The notes below the pieces were generated by a model, which was not told where the DNA came from, searched no databases, and worked only from the letters and a program-made list of their open reading frames with translations. DNA of 30,650 nt from Petrotoga sp. UBA5851 (GTDB lineage: Bacteria; Thermotogota; Thermotogae; Petrotogales; Petrotogaceae): contig DJGH01000039.1 of the NCBI GenBank assembly GCA_002431635.1, forward strand, positions 1 through 30,650, written 5' to 3'. Shown one piece after another: positions 1 to 7,981 of the stretch. Both the position numbers and the translations under genes were made by a program. Each line of letters begins with the position of its first letter. Position 1 is the stretch's first letter.

Positions 1-1
1 T

Positions 2-2848
2 ACCACTAAACTGAGTGTTTCGAATAACAGAACGCTCAAGAGCATACTGCCTGTAAAAAATGTGACAGTAAGTGTTAACAGTTTTACCAGGGAACAGGTG
101 CTTGTACTTATGGATTCTAAAGTTAAAATAGTTGATTCAAACGATTCTGAACATGATTTGGATCTCACATGGGATCTTTCAGCATATGACGGAAGTAAAA
201 TCGGTGAGTACACTGTGAGTGCAACTTTTTCTCTTCCTTCAAATGTAAAGAACACTGTTCCTCCAATGGAACTGAAGGTTTCAGCCAAGATAACGGTTGC
301 AAGCCAGCAGGGTTCAGGAACTTCAGGTGATCCGTATATTATTGAAAACCTTACCCAGCTTTTAATGATGAAAGACAAACCGGACAAGCATTACAAGCTA
401 AAAGAGAATATAAAAATAGTAGCTGAATGTGTGACTGATAACCTTGCACAGAGTTGGAAACCTGTAGGAACTGCTTCAGCTCCTTTTACCGGAAGTTTTG
501 ACGGCAACGGCTCTACAGTAGAGCTACAGTTTATCGGTATTGCTTCTTCCGGCTCTATTGAAGGAGAAAATATAGGTATGTTCGGTGTTATAGGATCCAC
601 TGGAGTAGTCAAAAACCTTAATTTTGAATATGTGTTTTGTCATGGAAAAGATAACGTAGGAGGACTTGCAGGAACAAACAATGGAAAAATTCAGAACTGT
701 TATGTTAAACAAGTTTCTTATCCTTCAAGTGTCTCACATGGAGTAGAAGGGATGAACAATGTAGGAATGTTTGTTGGGGTTAACAATGGAACAGTAGTGG
801 ACTCTAAAAGCTACGGAAATACTATGTATGCGTTTAACAGTGCAGCAGGTGGTTTCGTAGGTTATAACAGCGGTACCATAGAAGGCTGTGCAGTTATTGA
901 CGGAACAAGAGTTTCTACTCATAAAGAGGCTCGTGCAGGCGGCTTTGTAGGAGTAAACACTGGCGATATAATTGAATCTTCAAGTGACATAAATGTAAGT
1001 GATGGGACGGCTTTAGATTACTTCATTTTAGGCGGATTTGCCGGAAAAAATGAAACCACAGGGAATATATCATACTGTGTATCTTCTGGAACAATTCTTG
1101 GATATAGCGCTGTGCAGTCGGCAGGGTTTGTACTTGAAAATAAAGGAACCATAGACAGATCATATTCAAATATGAAAGTTAAAGCTTCCACCGGAAAAAT
1201 TTATGGTTTCGGACCAGGAACTACAGGAATAACCAATTGTTACTGGATATGTTATGATAATAATCAATATCAGGCAGGTTCAGCGACCGGACTTACTGAA
1301 GCTGCTGCAAAAAAAACATCATCGTACCTAAACTGGAATTTTGGAGATAAATGGGTTATTGATACAGAAATTCCTATCCTTGCAAGAACCCTTCCGGTAA
1401 AGTATGATGAGGGTGACGGTTCGTTGGCAAATCCATTTGTCATTAAAAACTTTGAACAGCTTAATGCAATGAGATGGAGACTTTCAAAACATTATATTCT
1501 GGCACAAGATATAAGGGTAAACGATACATGGTATCCTGTAGGCTCGTATCTGAATGAAGAGATCAGATACTTTACAGGCTCCTTTGATGGAAATAATAAA
1601 ACCATAGATAATCTGCGTATCGGATGGATGACCAAAGGATCAGGAATGTTCGGATATGTCAAGAGTGCAGTTATAAAGAATATTAAATTTACTAATGCCA
1701 ATGTAAACTCAGGTGAAAGCGCAGGTCTGCTCGTTGGCTTTGCAGACGGAGTACAGGCAGAAGGTTCAACTCCAAGCAACTTTACAAAGATAGACAACAT
1801 CCAGATTATGAGCGGTATAATAACAGGCGCCAAAGAAGTCGGCGGATTGATCGGCAGAGGTAATAAGACAGAGATTACTAATGTTTCCGTAAAGGCCAAT
1901 GTAAGCGGAAATGAATATGTGGGCGGCGTGGCAGGATATCTGGAAATTGCACGTGCTAAAGATATTTTGTATGAGGGAAATACAACAGGAACCAAAGCAT
2001 GCGGAGGCATAGCGGGAAAATTCATAGTAGACTCTATTGACGGTACTTACATATATACGGTTCAGAATATTGCTTCAAAAGGAAAAGTCTCTGGAGAGTA
2101 TAATGTAGGCGGATTAATCGGGCAAGCCTGGGGAAAGTATGAAAATATATCGTCAGAATCAGAGATAAGTGGAAAAGAATTATGGCTGCCTATGGAAACC
2201 GGAAGTGGAATAGGAGGGCTTTTTGGTTTTTCCTTTGGCTCAGATGTTAAAAATTCATTCTTCAAAGGGCAGATAACTATGCAGAAAGGTTTTTGCGGCG
2301 GTCTGGTAGGTTATGCTGAAGGTGGAAATATAACGGATTGTTACTTACAAGGATCAATTAACTATATATATGCAGATACGACGTCTTTTGCGGGAGGAAT
2401 TTTGGGTGACGGACAGGCAAACATATCCGGTTGTTACTCTTGTGGTTCAATCTCAGGATCAAATTACTCTGCAGGTCTGGTGGGACGCTTCAGAAATACT
2501 CTTGGCTGTACGATAAAAGACAGTTACTCTCGTGGAAGTGCGTATGCCGGTCTTATCTATTCTATTGATAATGGGATAATAGAAAACTGCTACTCCACAG
2601 TTAAGACAGTTACTCAAAATGCTGGATTAGTATTTAAGGCCACTACAGTAAACGCTTCAGCCAAAAACTGTTTTTGGGATACAGAAGCATCAAAGGCAAC
2701 CTCTACAGCTGTAGCCAACAACAAACCCCTTGGAATCGGAAAGACTACCGCCGAGATGAAGACTCAAGGTACATATATCGGCTGGGATTTTACAAATATC
2801 TGGGCAATAGATGCTTTAAAGAATGATGGTTATCCGTATCTTAAATAA
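2..2848 (+). CDS. GLUG-repeat surface protein, 5' partial
   Basis: The frame is open back to base 2, so the GTG at 62 is not a real start and the N-terminus lies outside the window. The first visible ~100 residues resemble a bacterial Ig-like (Big_4 type) domain (WDLSAYDGSKIGEYTVSATF). Two similar blocks follow. Each opens with a PY/PF-I-I-x-N-x-x-Q-L plus HYxLxxDI-type segment and a W-x-PVG...FTGSFDGN motif, then runs through GLUG motifs (NVGGLAGTNNGKIQNCY, FCGGLVGYAEGGNITDCY); about 15 can be picked out by eye. Each block closes with a Trp-rich W-x-F-x-x-x-W-x-I-D segment, and the protein ends GYPYLK. GLUG proteins are usually exported, beta-helical adhesin-like or polysaccharide-associated proteins. 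No LPXTG, SLH or transmembrane anchor is visible at the C-terminus; any anchor must be N-terminal. The family assignment is firm, the ligand is unknown. Confidence 0.85.
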   Translation, partial: TTKLSVSNNRTLKSILPVKNVTVSVNSFTREQVLVLMDSKVKIVDSNDSEHDLDLTWDLSAYDGSKIGEYTVSATFSLPSNVKNTVPPMELKVSAKITVASQQGSGTSGDPYIIENLTQLLMMKDKPDKHYKLKENIKIVAECVTDNLAQSWKPVGTASAPFTGSFDGNGSTVELQFIGIASSGSIEGENIGMFGVIGSTGVVKNLNFEYVFCHGKDNVGGLAGTNNGKIQNCYVKQVSYPSSVSHGVEGMNNVGMFVGVNNGTVVDSKSYGNTMYAFNSAAGGFVGYNSGTIEGCAVIDGTRVSTHKEARAGGFVGVNTGDIIESSSDINVSDGTALDYFILGGFAGKNETTGNISYCVSSGTILGYSAVQSAGFVLENKGTIDRSYSNMKVKASTGKIYGFGPGTTGITNCYWICYDNNQYQAGSATGLTEAAAKKTSSYLNWNFGDKWVIDTEIPILARTLPVKYDEGDGSLANPFVIKNFEQLNAMRWRLSKHYILAQDIRVNDTWYPVGSYLNEEIRYFTGSFDGNNKTIDNLRIGWMTKGSGMFGYVKSAVIKNIKFTNANVNSGESAGLLVGFADGVQAEGSTPSNFTKIDNIQIMSGIITGAKEVGGLIGRGNKTEITNVSVKANVSGNEYVGGVAGYLEIARAKDILYEGNTTGTKACGGIAGKFIVDSIDGTYIYTVQNIASKGKVSGEYNVGGLIGQAWGKYENISSESEISGKELWLPMETGSGIGGLFGFSFGSDVKNSFFKGQITMQKGFCGGLVGYAEGGNITDCYLQGSINYIYADTTSFAGGILGDGQANISGCYSCGSISGSNYSAGLVGRFRNTLGCTIKDSYSRGSAYAGLIYSIDNGIIENCYSTVKTVTQNAGLVFKATTVNASAKNCFWDTEASKATSTAVANNKPLGIGKTTAEMKTQGTYIGWDFTNIWAIDALKNDGYPYLK

Positions 2849-2877
2849 AAACTCCTCCCGAAAGGGAGGAGTTTTTT
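2848..2877. terminator. Bidirectional Rho-independent terminator
   Basis: Stem AACTCCTCCC (2850-2859), GAAA tetraloop, GGGAGGAGTT (2864-2873), followed by T-run to 2877. An A-run on the left gives a U-run on the minus strand too. It starts at the GLUG gene stop codon and serves the convergent TPR gene as well. Confidence 0.93.
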
Positions 2878-2890
2878 AATAAGCCTTTGA

Positions 2891-4105
2891 TCAGCTGATA
2901 GCTTTTATTCTTTCCTTGGCCTGTTCAATCAAACTGTCACCGGGCTGGGCATAATCAATAACATAGTTAAAGTATTCAACAGCTTTTTCATATTCTTTAA
3001 GATTTTCATATACAAGACCTAGGTTATAGCATGCCGGAGTATACATATAGTTTATATCCAATGCGGACAGGAAGTATTCTTCGGCCTGAATGTACTCTTG
3101 CATATTATAATAGCAGTATCCTATCTGGTTAAATGCTTCGTAATCTTTTGGATTAAGTTCTATGGTTCTTATATAATCCGTTACTGCCTCGTCGTATCTT
3201 TTGTTTACAAGGTATACCTTTGCCCTGTTGAAGTAGTAGTCAGGATTTTCATCAAGCTCTATTGCTTTGGTATAGTACTGCAGAGCATCATCGTCCATGA
3301 AACTGTAGAAGCTTGCATTTCCCATTTCATTATAAGCAGTGGAGTAATAGGGATTTATTTCAAGTGCTTCTTTCTGTAATGAAATTGATTTTTCGTACTC
3401 TCCCAGGGCTGTGTAACATACTCCTTTATAACATATGGCTTCATAATCCTTAGGATTAAAGGTAATTACTTTTTCAAAATCGTCAATTGCTTCGTAGTAC
3501 CTTTCAAGAGCATAGTACGCCAGAGCTCTGTTATAGAATATATAATCCTTCTCTTTGGTAAGATCAATTGCAGCATCATAGTCATTAAGGGCAGTTTCGT
3601 AGTCCATTAAATCGTAGCTTACTATACCGCGCTCGTTATATGCATCAAAATCCTGGCTGAAAAAATTGATGTGAGTACTGAAATCATACCAAGCTTCGTT
3701 CAGGTCTCCTGTTTTGTAGTAAAGCCTTGCTCTTCTGAGGTAAAGATCTGAATAAGCATCTTTCGGAGTGTGACCGTTAAGTATTTTTTCTGCTTTGATA
3801 TAATAGTTGATAGCATCCTCATACTTTTGGATGTTTTCAAGCTCCCGTCCTTTATCATAATGCTTCTGGACTTCTTTTTCATCGTAGTCTTTGGCTTTTT
3901 CAGGTGTTACTGTCGGCTGTTGTACAGGTTGTTCCTCTTTTACAAAAGGATCCTGAGTCTGAATTGCTTTATCTACTTTAGAGATATTCTGTGATACCTG
4001 TGCAGGTAAATTGGTTTTAACTTTATCCGCAGTAGGGGCGCTACATGACACAAACAGAAATACCAATGCTGATAATAGGATTATTCCGTAAACTCGGAAC
4101 TTCAC
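2891..4105 (-). CDS. TPR-repeat lipoprotein
   Basis: This 404-residue protein has a lipoprotein signal peptide: basic start, hydrophobic stretch, lipobox V-S-C with the lipidated Cys at residue 21. A linker rich in Pro, Gln and Lys (about 22-72) precedes about nine tandem tetratricopeptide repeats that run to the C-terminus (repeated A-x-x-D-Y/F and N-P-K-D-Y-E-A patterns). The start is GTG at 4105, supported by GGAGGTGA 6 bases upstream. TPR lipoproteins are membrane-anchored periplasmic scaffolds, for example in outer-membrane assembly or pilus biogenesis. No catalytic domain is seen. It is transcribed alone and divergently from leuS. The partner is unknown; periplasmic scaffolding is an inference from the fold and anchor. 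Confidence 0.88.
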   Translation of the reverse strand: MKFRVYGIILLSALVFLFVSCSAPTADKVKTNLPAQVSQNISKVDKAIQTQDPFVKEEQPVQQPTVTPEKAKDYDEKEVQKHYDKGRELENIQKYEDAINYYIKAEKILNGHTPKDAYSDLYLRRARLYYKTGDLNEAWYDFSTHINFFSQDFDAYNERGIVSYDLMDYETALNDYDAAIDLTKEKDYIFYNRALAYYALERYYEAIDDFEKVITFNPKDYEAICYKGVCYTALGEYEKSISLQKEALEINPYYSTAYNEMGNASFYSFMDDDALQYYTKAIELDENPDYYFNRAKVYLVNKRYDEAVTDYIRTIELNPKDYEAFNQIGYCYYNMQEYIQAEEYFLSALDINYMYTPACYNLGLVYENLKEYEKAVEYFNYVIDYAQPGDSLIEQAKERIKAIS

Positions 4106-4134
4106 TTTACCTCACCTCCATATCTTTTTATATT

Positions 4135-4143
4135 ATTATAACA
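4135..4143 (-). promoter_or_regulatory. Extended -10 promoter of the TPR lipoprotein gene
   Basis: On the minus strand TGTTATAAT gives an extended -10 (TGn plus TATAAT at 4140-4135), about 30 bases before the GTG start. No good -35 is seen, which is normal for extended -10 promoters. Confidence 0.55.
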
Positions 4144-4171
4144 TAGCTTTAAGGCTTTTACGTTTATGTAT

Positions 4172-4201
4172 TTGATTTTATCAATAATGCTCTGGTATAA
4201 T
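4172..4201 (+). promoter_or_regulatory. leuS promoter
   Basis: TTGATT (4172-4177), 18-base spacer, TATAAT (4196-4201), with TGG immediately before the -10 (extended -10). The predicted start near 4208 leaves a leader of only about 33 bases, too short for a T-box, so leuS is not T-box regulated here. Confidence 0.75.
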
Positions 4202-4240
4202 TAAATAATATCAAATTCTGTTTTTGTTGGGAGGCATTCT

Positions 4241-6610
4241 ATGTACGATTTTAAGTCGATCCAGGAAAAGTGGCAGGAGTACTATAATAGGGAAAAACCA
4301 TTTGAGGTGGATCTGAAGAACGCTAAAAAACCATTTTTAAATCTTATGATGTTTCCGTATCCTTCCGCTGCCGGTCTTCATATAGGCAACATGTACTCTT
4401 TCATGGGTTCGGATATCTATGGCAGATACATGAAGCTTAAGGGATATGATGTTTATGAGCCGATTGGATTTGATGCTTTCGGAATTCACAGTGAAAACTA
4501 TGCGCTTAAGGTAGGAGAACATCCTGCAGTGCTGACTCCCAAAAGCATAGAGTATTTCAGAGAAAAGCAACTTAAAAAAATAGGTGCGATCTATGACTGG
4601 AAAAGTGAAGTAAATACATCTTCACCAGAGTACTATAAATGGACCCAATGGGTTTTCCTTCAGCTTTATAAAGCAGGATTGGCTGAAAAAAGAGTATCAA
4701 ATGTGAACTGGTGTCCTTCATGCAAGACTGTTCTGGCAGATGAGCAGGTAATTGAAAACAAGTGTGAAAGATGCTCCAGTGAAGTTGAAAAACGTGAAAT
4801 GAGCCAGTGGTTTTTTAAAATAACAAAGTATTCCGAAAAGCTTTTGGATAATCTTGATAAAATAGATTGGACAGAAAATACCAAAAACATTCAGAGAAGC
4901 TGGATAGGCAAGTCTAAAGGTGCAAGTATAAAGTTCAGACTTGACGGCAGCCAAAAATATATTGAGGTCTTTACTACAAGGCCGGATACTATATATGGTG
5001 TTACCTACATTGTGGTCGCCCCCGAGTATAAGAACCTTGAGCAGCTTATAAAGCCCGAAATCAAGAAAGAGTTTGAACTTTTTGAAGAGTCTGTAAGAAA
5101 GATGGATATGGCTACAAGAACTTCCATAAAAAGAGAAAAGAACGGTATTTTTACAGGCAGCTATGCGGTCCATCCCCTTACAGGCAAGAAAATACCGGTC
5201 TGGATAGGAGATTATGTCATAGCCGATTACGGAACTGGTGCCGTTATGGCAGTTCCTGCCCATGATGAAAGAGATTGGGTTTTTGCAAAAAAATATGATC
5301 TTCCTATAAAAAAAGTAATTGAATGTGAGGACTCACAGCTTCCATATACAGAGTATGGAGTTATGATAAGCAGCGATAAGTATACGCAAACCAAGAGTCT
5401 TGATTTTATAGAAAATGTAGGTTCAGTTCATCCGGATTTTGAAGCACAGACCAACTTTCATCTCCACGACTGGTGTATTTCCAGGCAGAGGTACTGGGGA
5501 CCGCCCATTCCTGTTATTTACTGTGATCACTGCGGTACAGTTCCGGTAAGAGAAGAGGATCTGCCTGTCATGCTGCCCCAGACCAAAGACTATATTCCTG
5601 ACGGAAGCGGAAAATCTCCACTCGCTAAAAATGAAGAGTTTATTAACACAGTGTGCCCCAAATGCGGAAGACCTGCCAGAAGGGAGACAGATGTAAGTGA
5701 CAACTTTCTTGATTCAGCTTGGTATTTTTTAAGGTATTGTTCTCCTAATGACGATAAGAAAGCTTTTGATACTGAACTGGTGAAAAAGTGGTATCCGGTG
5801 GGGATGTATATAGGCGGTAATGAACATGCCAACCTCCATCTGATGTACTCAAGATTTATAACCATGGCGCTTCATGACCTGGGATACCTGCCATTTGAGG
5901 AACCTTTTTCCTCTTTCAGAGGTCACGGACTAATACTCAAAGACGGTGCAAAGATGAGCAAATCTAAGGGCAATATGATAAATCCCAACGATTACTTTGA
6001 GACTCACGGAGTGGACTGTCTCAGAACTTATCTAATGTTTATGGGGAATTTTCTTGAAGGCGGAGATTTCAGAGATTCAGGCATGGATGCCATTCAAAGA
6101 TTTCTTAACAGGGTATGGGATATAGCCAGTCTTCCAGAGGGGAAATGCAGTGACTCTGTAAAAACCAAGATGGCTCAAACTATAAACAGATTCAGCTATT
6201 CAATAGAAAATATGAAGTATAATGCCGCAGTTGCCTGCCTTATGGAGTTCAGCAATGAAGCAGTAAAAGAAAGCTGCATGGAAAGATCTGTGGTTGTTGA
6301 CCTGGCCAAGATGCTTGCCATATTTGCACCGTTTATCGCTGAAGAGATACATCTTATGAAAGGCGGTAAAGGTACAGTTCTTAATGCCGGTTTTCCTAGT
6401 GGATACGAGAAGTACTTGGAATCTGCTAGTATAGATCTTCCTGTTCAGATAAACGGAAAAATGCGCGGGATTATAAGTGTTCCCAAAGGATTGGACAGTG
6501 ATGCACTCTTATGCCTGCTTAAAGAAAATGAAAGATTCCGCTCAATCCTTGAAAAGCCTGTCAAAAAAGTTATTCTGGTTAAAGATAAGATAGCAAATAT
6601 AATAATGTAA
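4241..6610 (+). CDS. leuS: Leucyl-tRNA synthetase
   Basis: Class I aminoacyl-tRNA synthetase that charges tRNA-Leu in the cytoplasm; 789 residues, slightly short for the family. The HIGH box is HIGN (about 47-50) and KMSKS is at 571-575. A zinc-type module WCPSCK...CERC follows the first Rossmann half. The CP1 editing domain carries TTRPDTIYG and GTGAVMAVPAHDERDW. The C-terminal domain has the usual VQINGKMRG...VP segment and ends in a KDKIANIIM tail. The start ATG has GGGAGG 6 bases upstream. It differs from the common bacterial type: GFDAFGIHSENYALK replaces the usual GWDAFGLPAENAA, and a GGDFRDSGMDAIQRFLNRVW segment follows KMSKS, a signature I associate with an alternative LeuRS lineage. 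Function is certain; the subtype reading is from memory of the family. Confidence 0.97.
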   Translation: MYDFKSIQEKWQEYYNREKPFEVDLKNAKKPFLNLMMFPYPSAAGLHIGNMYSFMGSDIYGRYMKLKGYDVYEPIGFDAFGIHSENYALKVGEHPAVLTPKSIEYFREKQLKKIGAIYDWKSEVNTSSPEYYKWTQWVFLQLYKAGLAEKRVSNVNWCPSCKTVLADEQVIENKCERCSSEVEKREMSQWFFKITKYSEKLLDNLDKIDWTENTKNIQRSWIGKSKGASIKFRLDGSQKYIEVFTTRPDTIYGVTYIVVAPEYKNLEQLIKPEIKKEFELFEESVRKMDMATRTSIKREKNGIFTGSYAVHPLTGKKIPVWIGDYVIADYGTGAVMAVPAHDERDWVFAKKYDLPIKKVIECEDSQLPYTEYGVMISSDKYTQTKSLDFIENVGSVHPDFEAQTNFHLHDWCISRQRYWGPPIPVIYCDHCGTVPVREEDLPVMLPQTKDYIPDGSGKSPLAKNEEFINTVCPKCGRPARRETDVSDNFLDSAWYFLRYCSPNDDKKAFDTELVKKWYPVGMYIGGNEHANLHLMYSRFITMALHDLGYLPFEEPFSSFRGHGLILKDGAKMSKSKGNMINPNDYFETHGVDCLRTYLMFMGNFLEGGDFRDSGMDAIQRFLNRVWDIASLPEGKCSDSVKTKMAQTINRFSYSIENMKYNAAVACLMEFSNEAVKESCMERSVVVDLAKMLAIFAPFIAEEIHLMKGGKGTVLNAGFPSGYEKYLESASIDLPVQINGKMRGIISVPKGLDSDALLCLLKENERFRSILEKPVKKVILVKDKIANIIM

Positions 6611-6645
6611 AAAAACTCCCTGAGATCTTCTCAGGGAGTTTTGAT
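6611..6645. terminator. Bidirectional terminator between leuS and the 224-aa gene
   Basis: Stem ACTCCCTGAGA (6615-6625) pairs with TCTCAGGGAGT (6629-6639), with A-run before and TTTT after. It lies directly after the leuS stop and directly after the stop of the convergent minus-strand gene. Confidence 0.92.
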
Positions 6646-6649
6646 TATT

Positions 6650-7324
6650 TTAGAACTTTCCTTTTGGGCTTACTACTATATCAAATACAACTACGTAATT
6701 GTCTGCAGGTCCCATATCGAAAGGAACGTTAATATCTCCGGCTATAAGGAATTCAGGGCCTACTATTGTTCCGGTTGGATTTCCGTTAAGTCTTGAGTTT
6801 CCCTTGAGGCTCGTCACACCAGCTCCGCTTACTGTATATCCGGAAGCAGGAATTGCATCGGCTATATCTTTTGTAAAACTGTATCCGCCTTCGGGAAGCT
6901 TGGTTAGCTGATTGAATTCAACTAATTTTAAACCGCTTACATTATCGCTTATATTAACTTTATTTGTAGGAGCATAAACATTGTCTTTTGCAACTGCTAT
7001 GTCTACAAGACCGTTTGAAATAACTGCTATGGCTCCGAATATCTGATCTTTTACAAGTCCGGGTTTGGTAAGGACTATATCTGAAGAAACGAGATTGGCT
7101 CCTTCTTTAAGACCTCTTGCGGTGTTAAGAGTTGCCCTGTCAATAAAGTTGCCCGATATCCACTGCATAATCTTCACATTGACTGTCTTGTTGTTGAGTT
7201 CAAGGTTGTTTCCATTTAAAGCGTGCTGGTAAGCCGGGTCATTAATTCCGTTGTAAGTTGGGTATGCTGCAAATATTCCGATAGCCAAAACCAGAGTCAT
7301 AATAACTGCCATAAGTTTTTTCAT
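6650..7324 (-). CDS. Secreted QWI-motif protein, paralogue of the protein at 14337-14909
   Basis: Unrecognised 224-residue exported protein. The start is the MKKLMAV ATG at 7324, with GGAGGTG 7 bases upstream; the frame extends further 5' but without an RBS. Signal peptide about 1-19, cleaved after IFA. The mature part begins YPTYNGIND and carries VNVKIMQWI near residue 50. The rest looks beta-rich, with an S-N-G-hydrophobic segment in the middle and a hydrophobic terminal strand (VVVFDIVVSP). The second small secreted protein (14337-14909) has TVYVYQWI at the same place, an S-N-N-S-hydrophobic middle segment and a similar final strand, so I infer common descent. No cysteines are seen in the mature part. 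It could be a fibre or surface-layer subunit, or cargo of the nearby secretin. Function is not known. Confidence 0.72.
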   Translation of the reverse strand: MKKLMAVIMTLVLAIGIFAAYPTYNGINDPAYQHALNGNNLELNNKTVNVKIMQWISGNFIDRATLNTARGLKEGANLVSSDIVLTKPGLVKDQIFGAIAVISNGLVDIAVAKDNVYAPTNKVNISDNVSGLKLVEFNQLTKLPEGGYSFTKDIADAIPASGYTVSGAGVTSLKGNSRLNGNPTGTIVGPEFLIAGDINVPFDMGPADNYVVVFDIVVSPKGKF

Positions 7325-7356
7325 AATCCGACACCTCCGGGTATCAAGTTTTATTG

Positions 7357-7397
7357 TTTTCTGATAAAAGAATACCCTGAATGTGTTAACGGTCAAG
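7357..7397 (-). promoter_or_regulatory. Promoter block shared with the other QWI gene
   Basis: Minus strand: -35 TTGACC (7396-7391), 16-base spacer, -10 TATTCT (7374-7369). The 41-base block matches 14931-14971 without gaps at 27 of 41 positions. Shared parts are CTTGA at the -35, GTTwACACA just after it, and TCAGAAAA downstream of the -10. Both copies lie upstream of the RBS of a QWI-motif gene. Confidence 0.65.
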
Positions 7398-7468
7398 CAC
7401 GTACATTACAAAATATAAAAATTATAATTAAAATCAAGTAACGTAAACTAAGGATAGTTACCGAAAAG

Positions 7469-7981
7469 TTACTTAAGTTCCTTGATATACTCCAAAGCCA
7501 GGTTTGAGTACTCGGCTGCATGGTCGGTTAATTCTTTTCTATGTGAAGGGTCAAACTCTTTTTTCTTTGAAGCCGGTATGCCTGCATAAAGTTCGTCCGG
7601 CCCCATAATGTTTTTTTCCTTGACAATGCTTCCGGCCGCTATAACCGTCCCAGACTTTATGATTGCGTTGTCCAGAACTATTGCTCCCATTCCTATCAGT
7701 ACATCATTTTCTATGGTGCAGGCATGCACGATAGCATTGTGTCCTATAGTGACATGGTTTCCTATTTTTACAGGTGCGTTTTGAGCAGTATGAACCGTAC
7801 AGTTATCCTGGATATTTGAGTTTTCACCTATTTCAACAGGTGCCATATCTCCACGCACAACACAGTTGAACCATATGCTTGCTCCATCCTTTATTACGAC
7901 ATCACCTATTATAACTGCTCCTGGGGCAATGAAGACATTTTTGCCTATTTTAGGTTCTTTATCCTTATACCTGAGTATCAT
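7469..7981 (-). CDS. Gamma-carbonic-anhydrase-family protein
   Basis: A 170-residue left-handed beta-helix protein built from hexapeptide repeats (IGDVVI, IGENSN, IGNHVTIGHNAIVH, IGMGAIVLDNA). Metal ligands typical of the gamma class are present as H64, H81 and H86 (H-x16-H-x4-H). The C-terminal helix PSHRKELTDHAAEYSNLALEYIKEL is usual for the YrdA/CaiE-like group. The start is the ATG at 7981, preceded by AGGAGGAATCCT. It overlaps the 3' end of the kinase gene by 17 bases, so the two are probably co-translated. Family members interconvert CO2 and bicarbonate, but many YrdA-like proteins show little activity, so the reaction is not assured. The link to the two-component system is unexplained. 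Confidence 0.9.
   Translation of the reverse strand: MILRYKDKEPKIGKNVFIAPGAVIIGDVVIKDGASIWFNCVVRGDMAPVEIGENSNIQDNCTVHTAQNAPVKIGNHVTIGHNAIVHACTIENDVLIGMGAIVLDNAIIKSGTVIAAGSIVKEKNIMGPDELYAGIPASKKKEFDPSHRKELTDHAAEYSNLALEYIKELK

Noticed and set aside
62..64. GTG as start of the GLUG protein
   Set aside because: The frame stays open back to base 2 and no RBS precedes the GTG.
1492..2025. 177-codon minus-strand frame opposite the GLUG gene
   Set aside because: It mirrors the repeat structure of the GLUG gene; Pro/Leu-rich translation typical of an antisense shadow.
4202..4240. T-box leader for leuS
   Set aside because: The predicted leader is only about 33 bases, with no room for the stem I specifier loop or antiterminator.
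7398..7468. Terminator after the gamma-CA gene
   Set aside because: AAGTAAC and GTTACTT could pair, but the loop is about 25 bases and no clear T-run follows.
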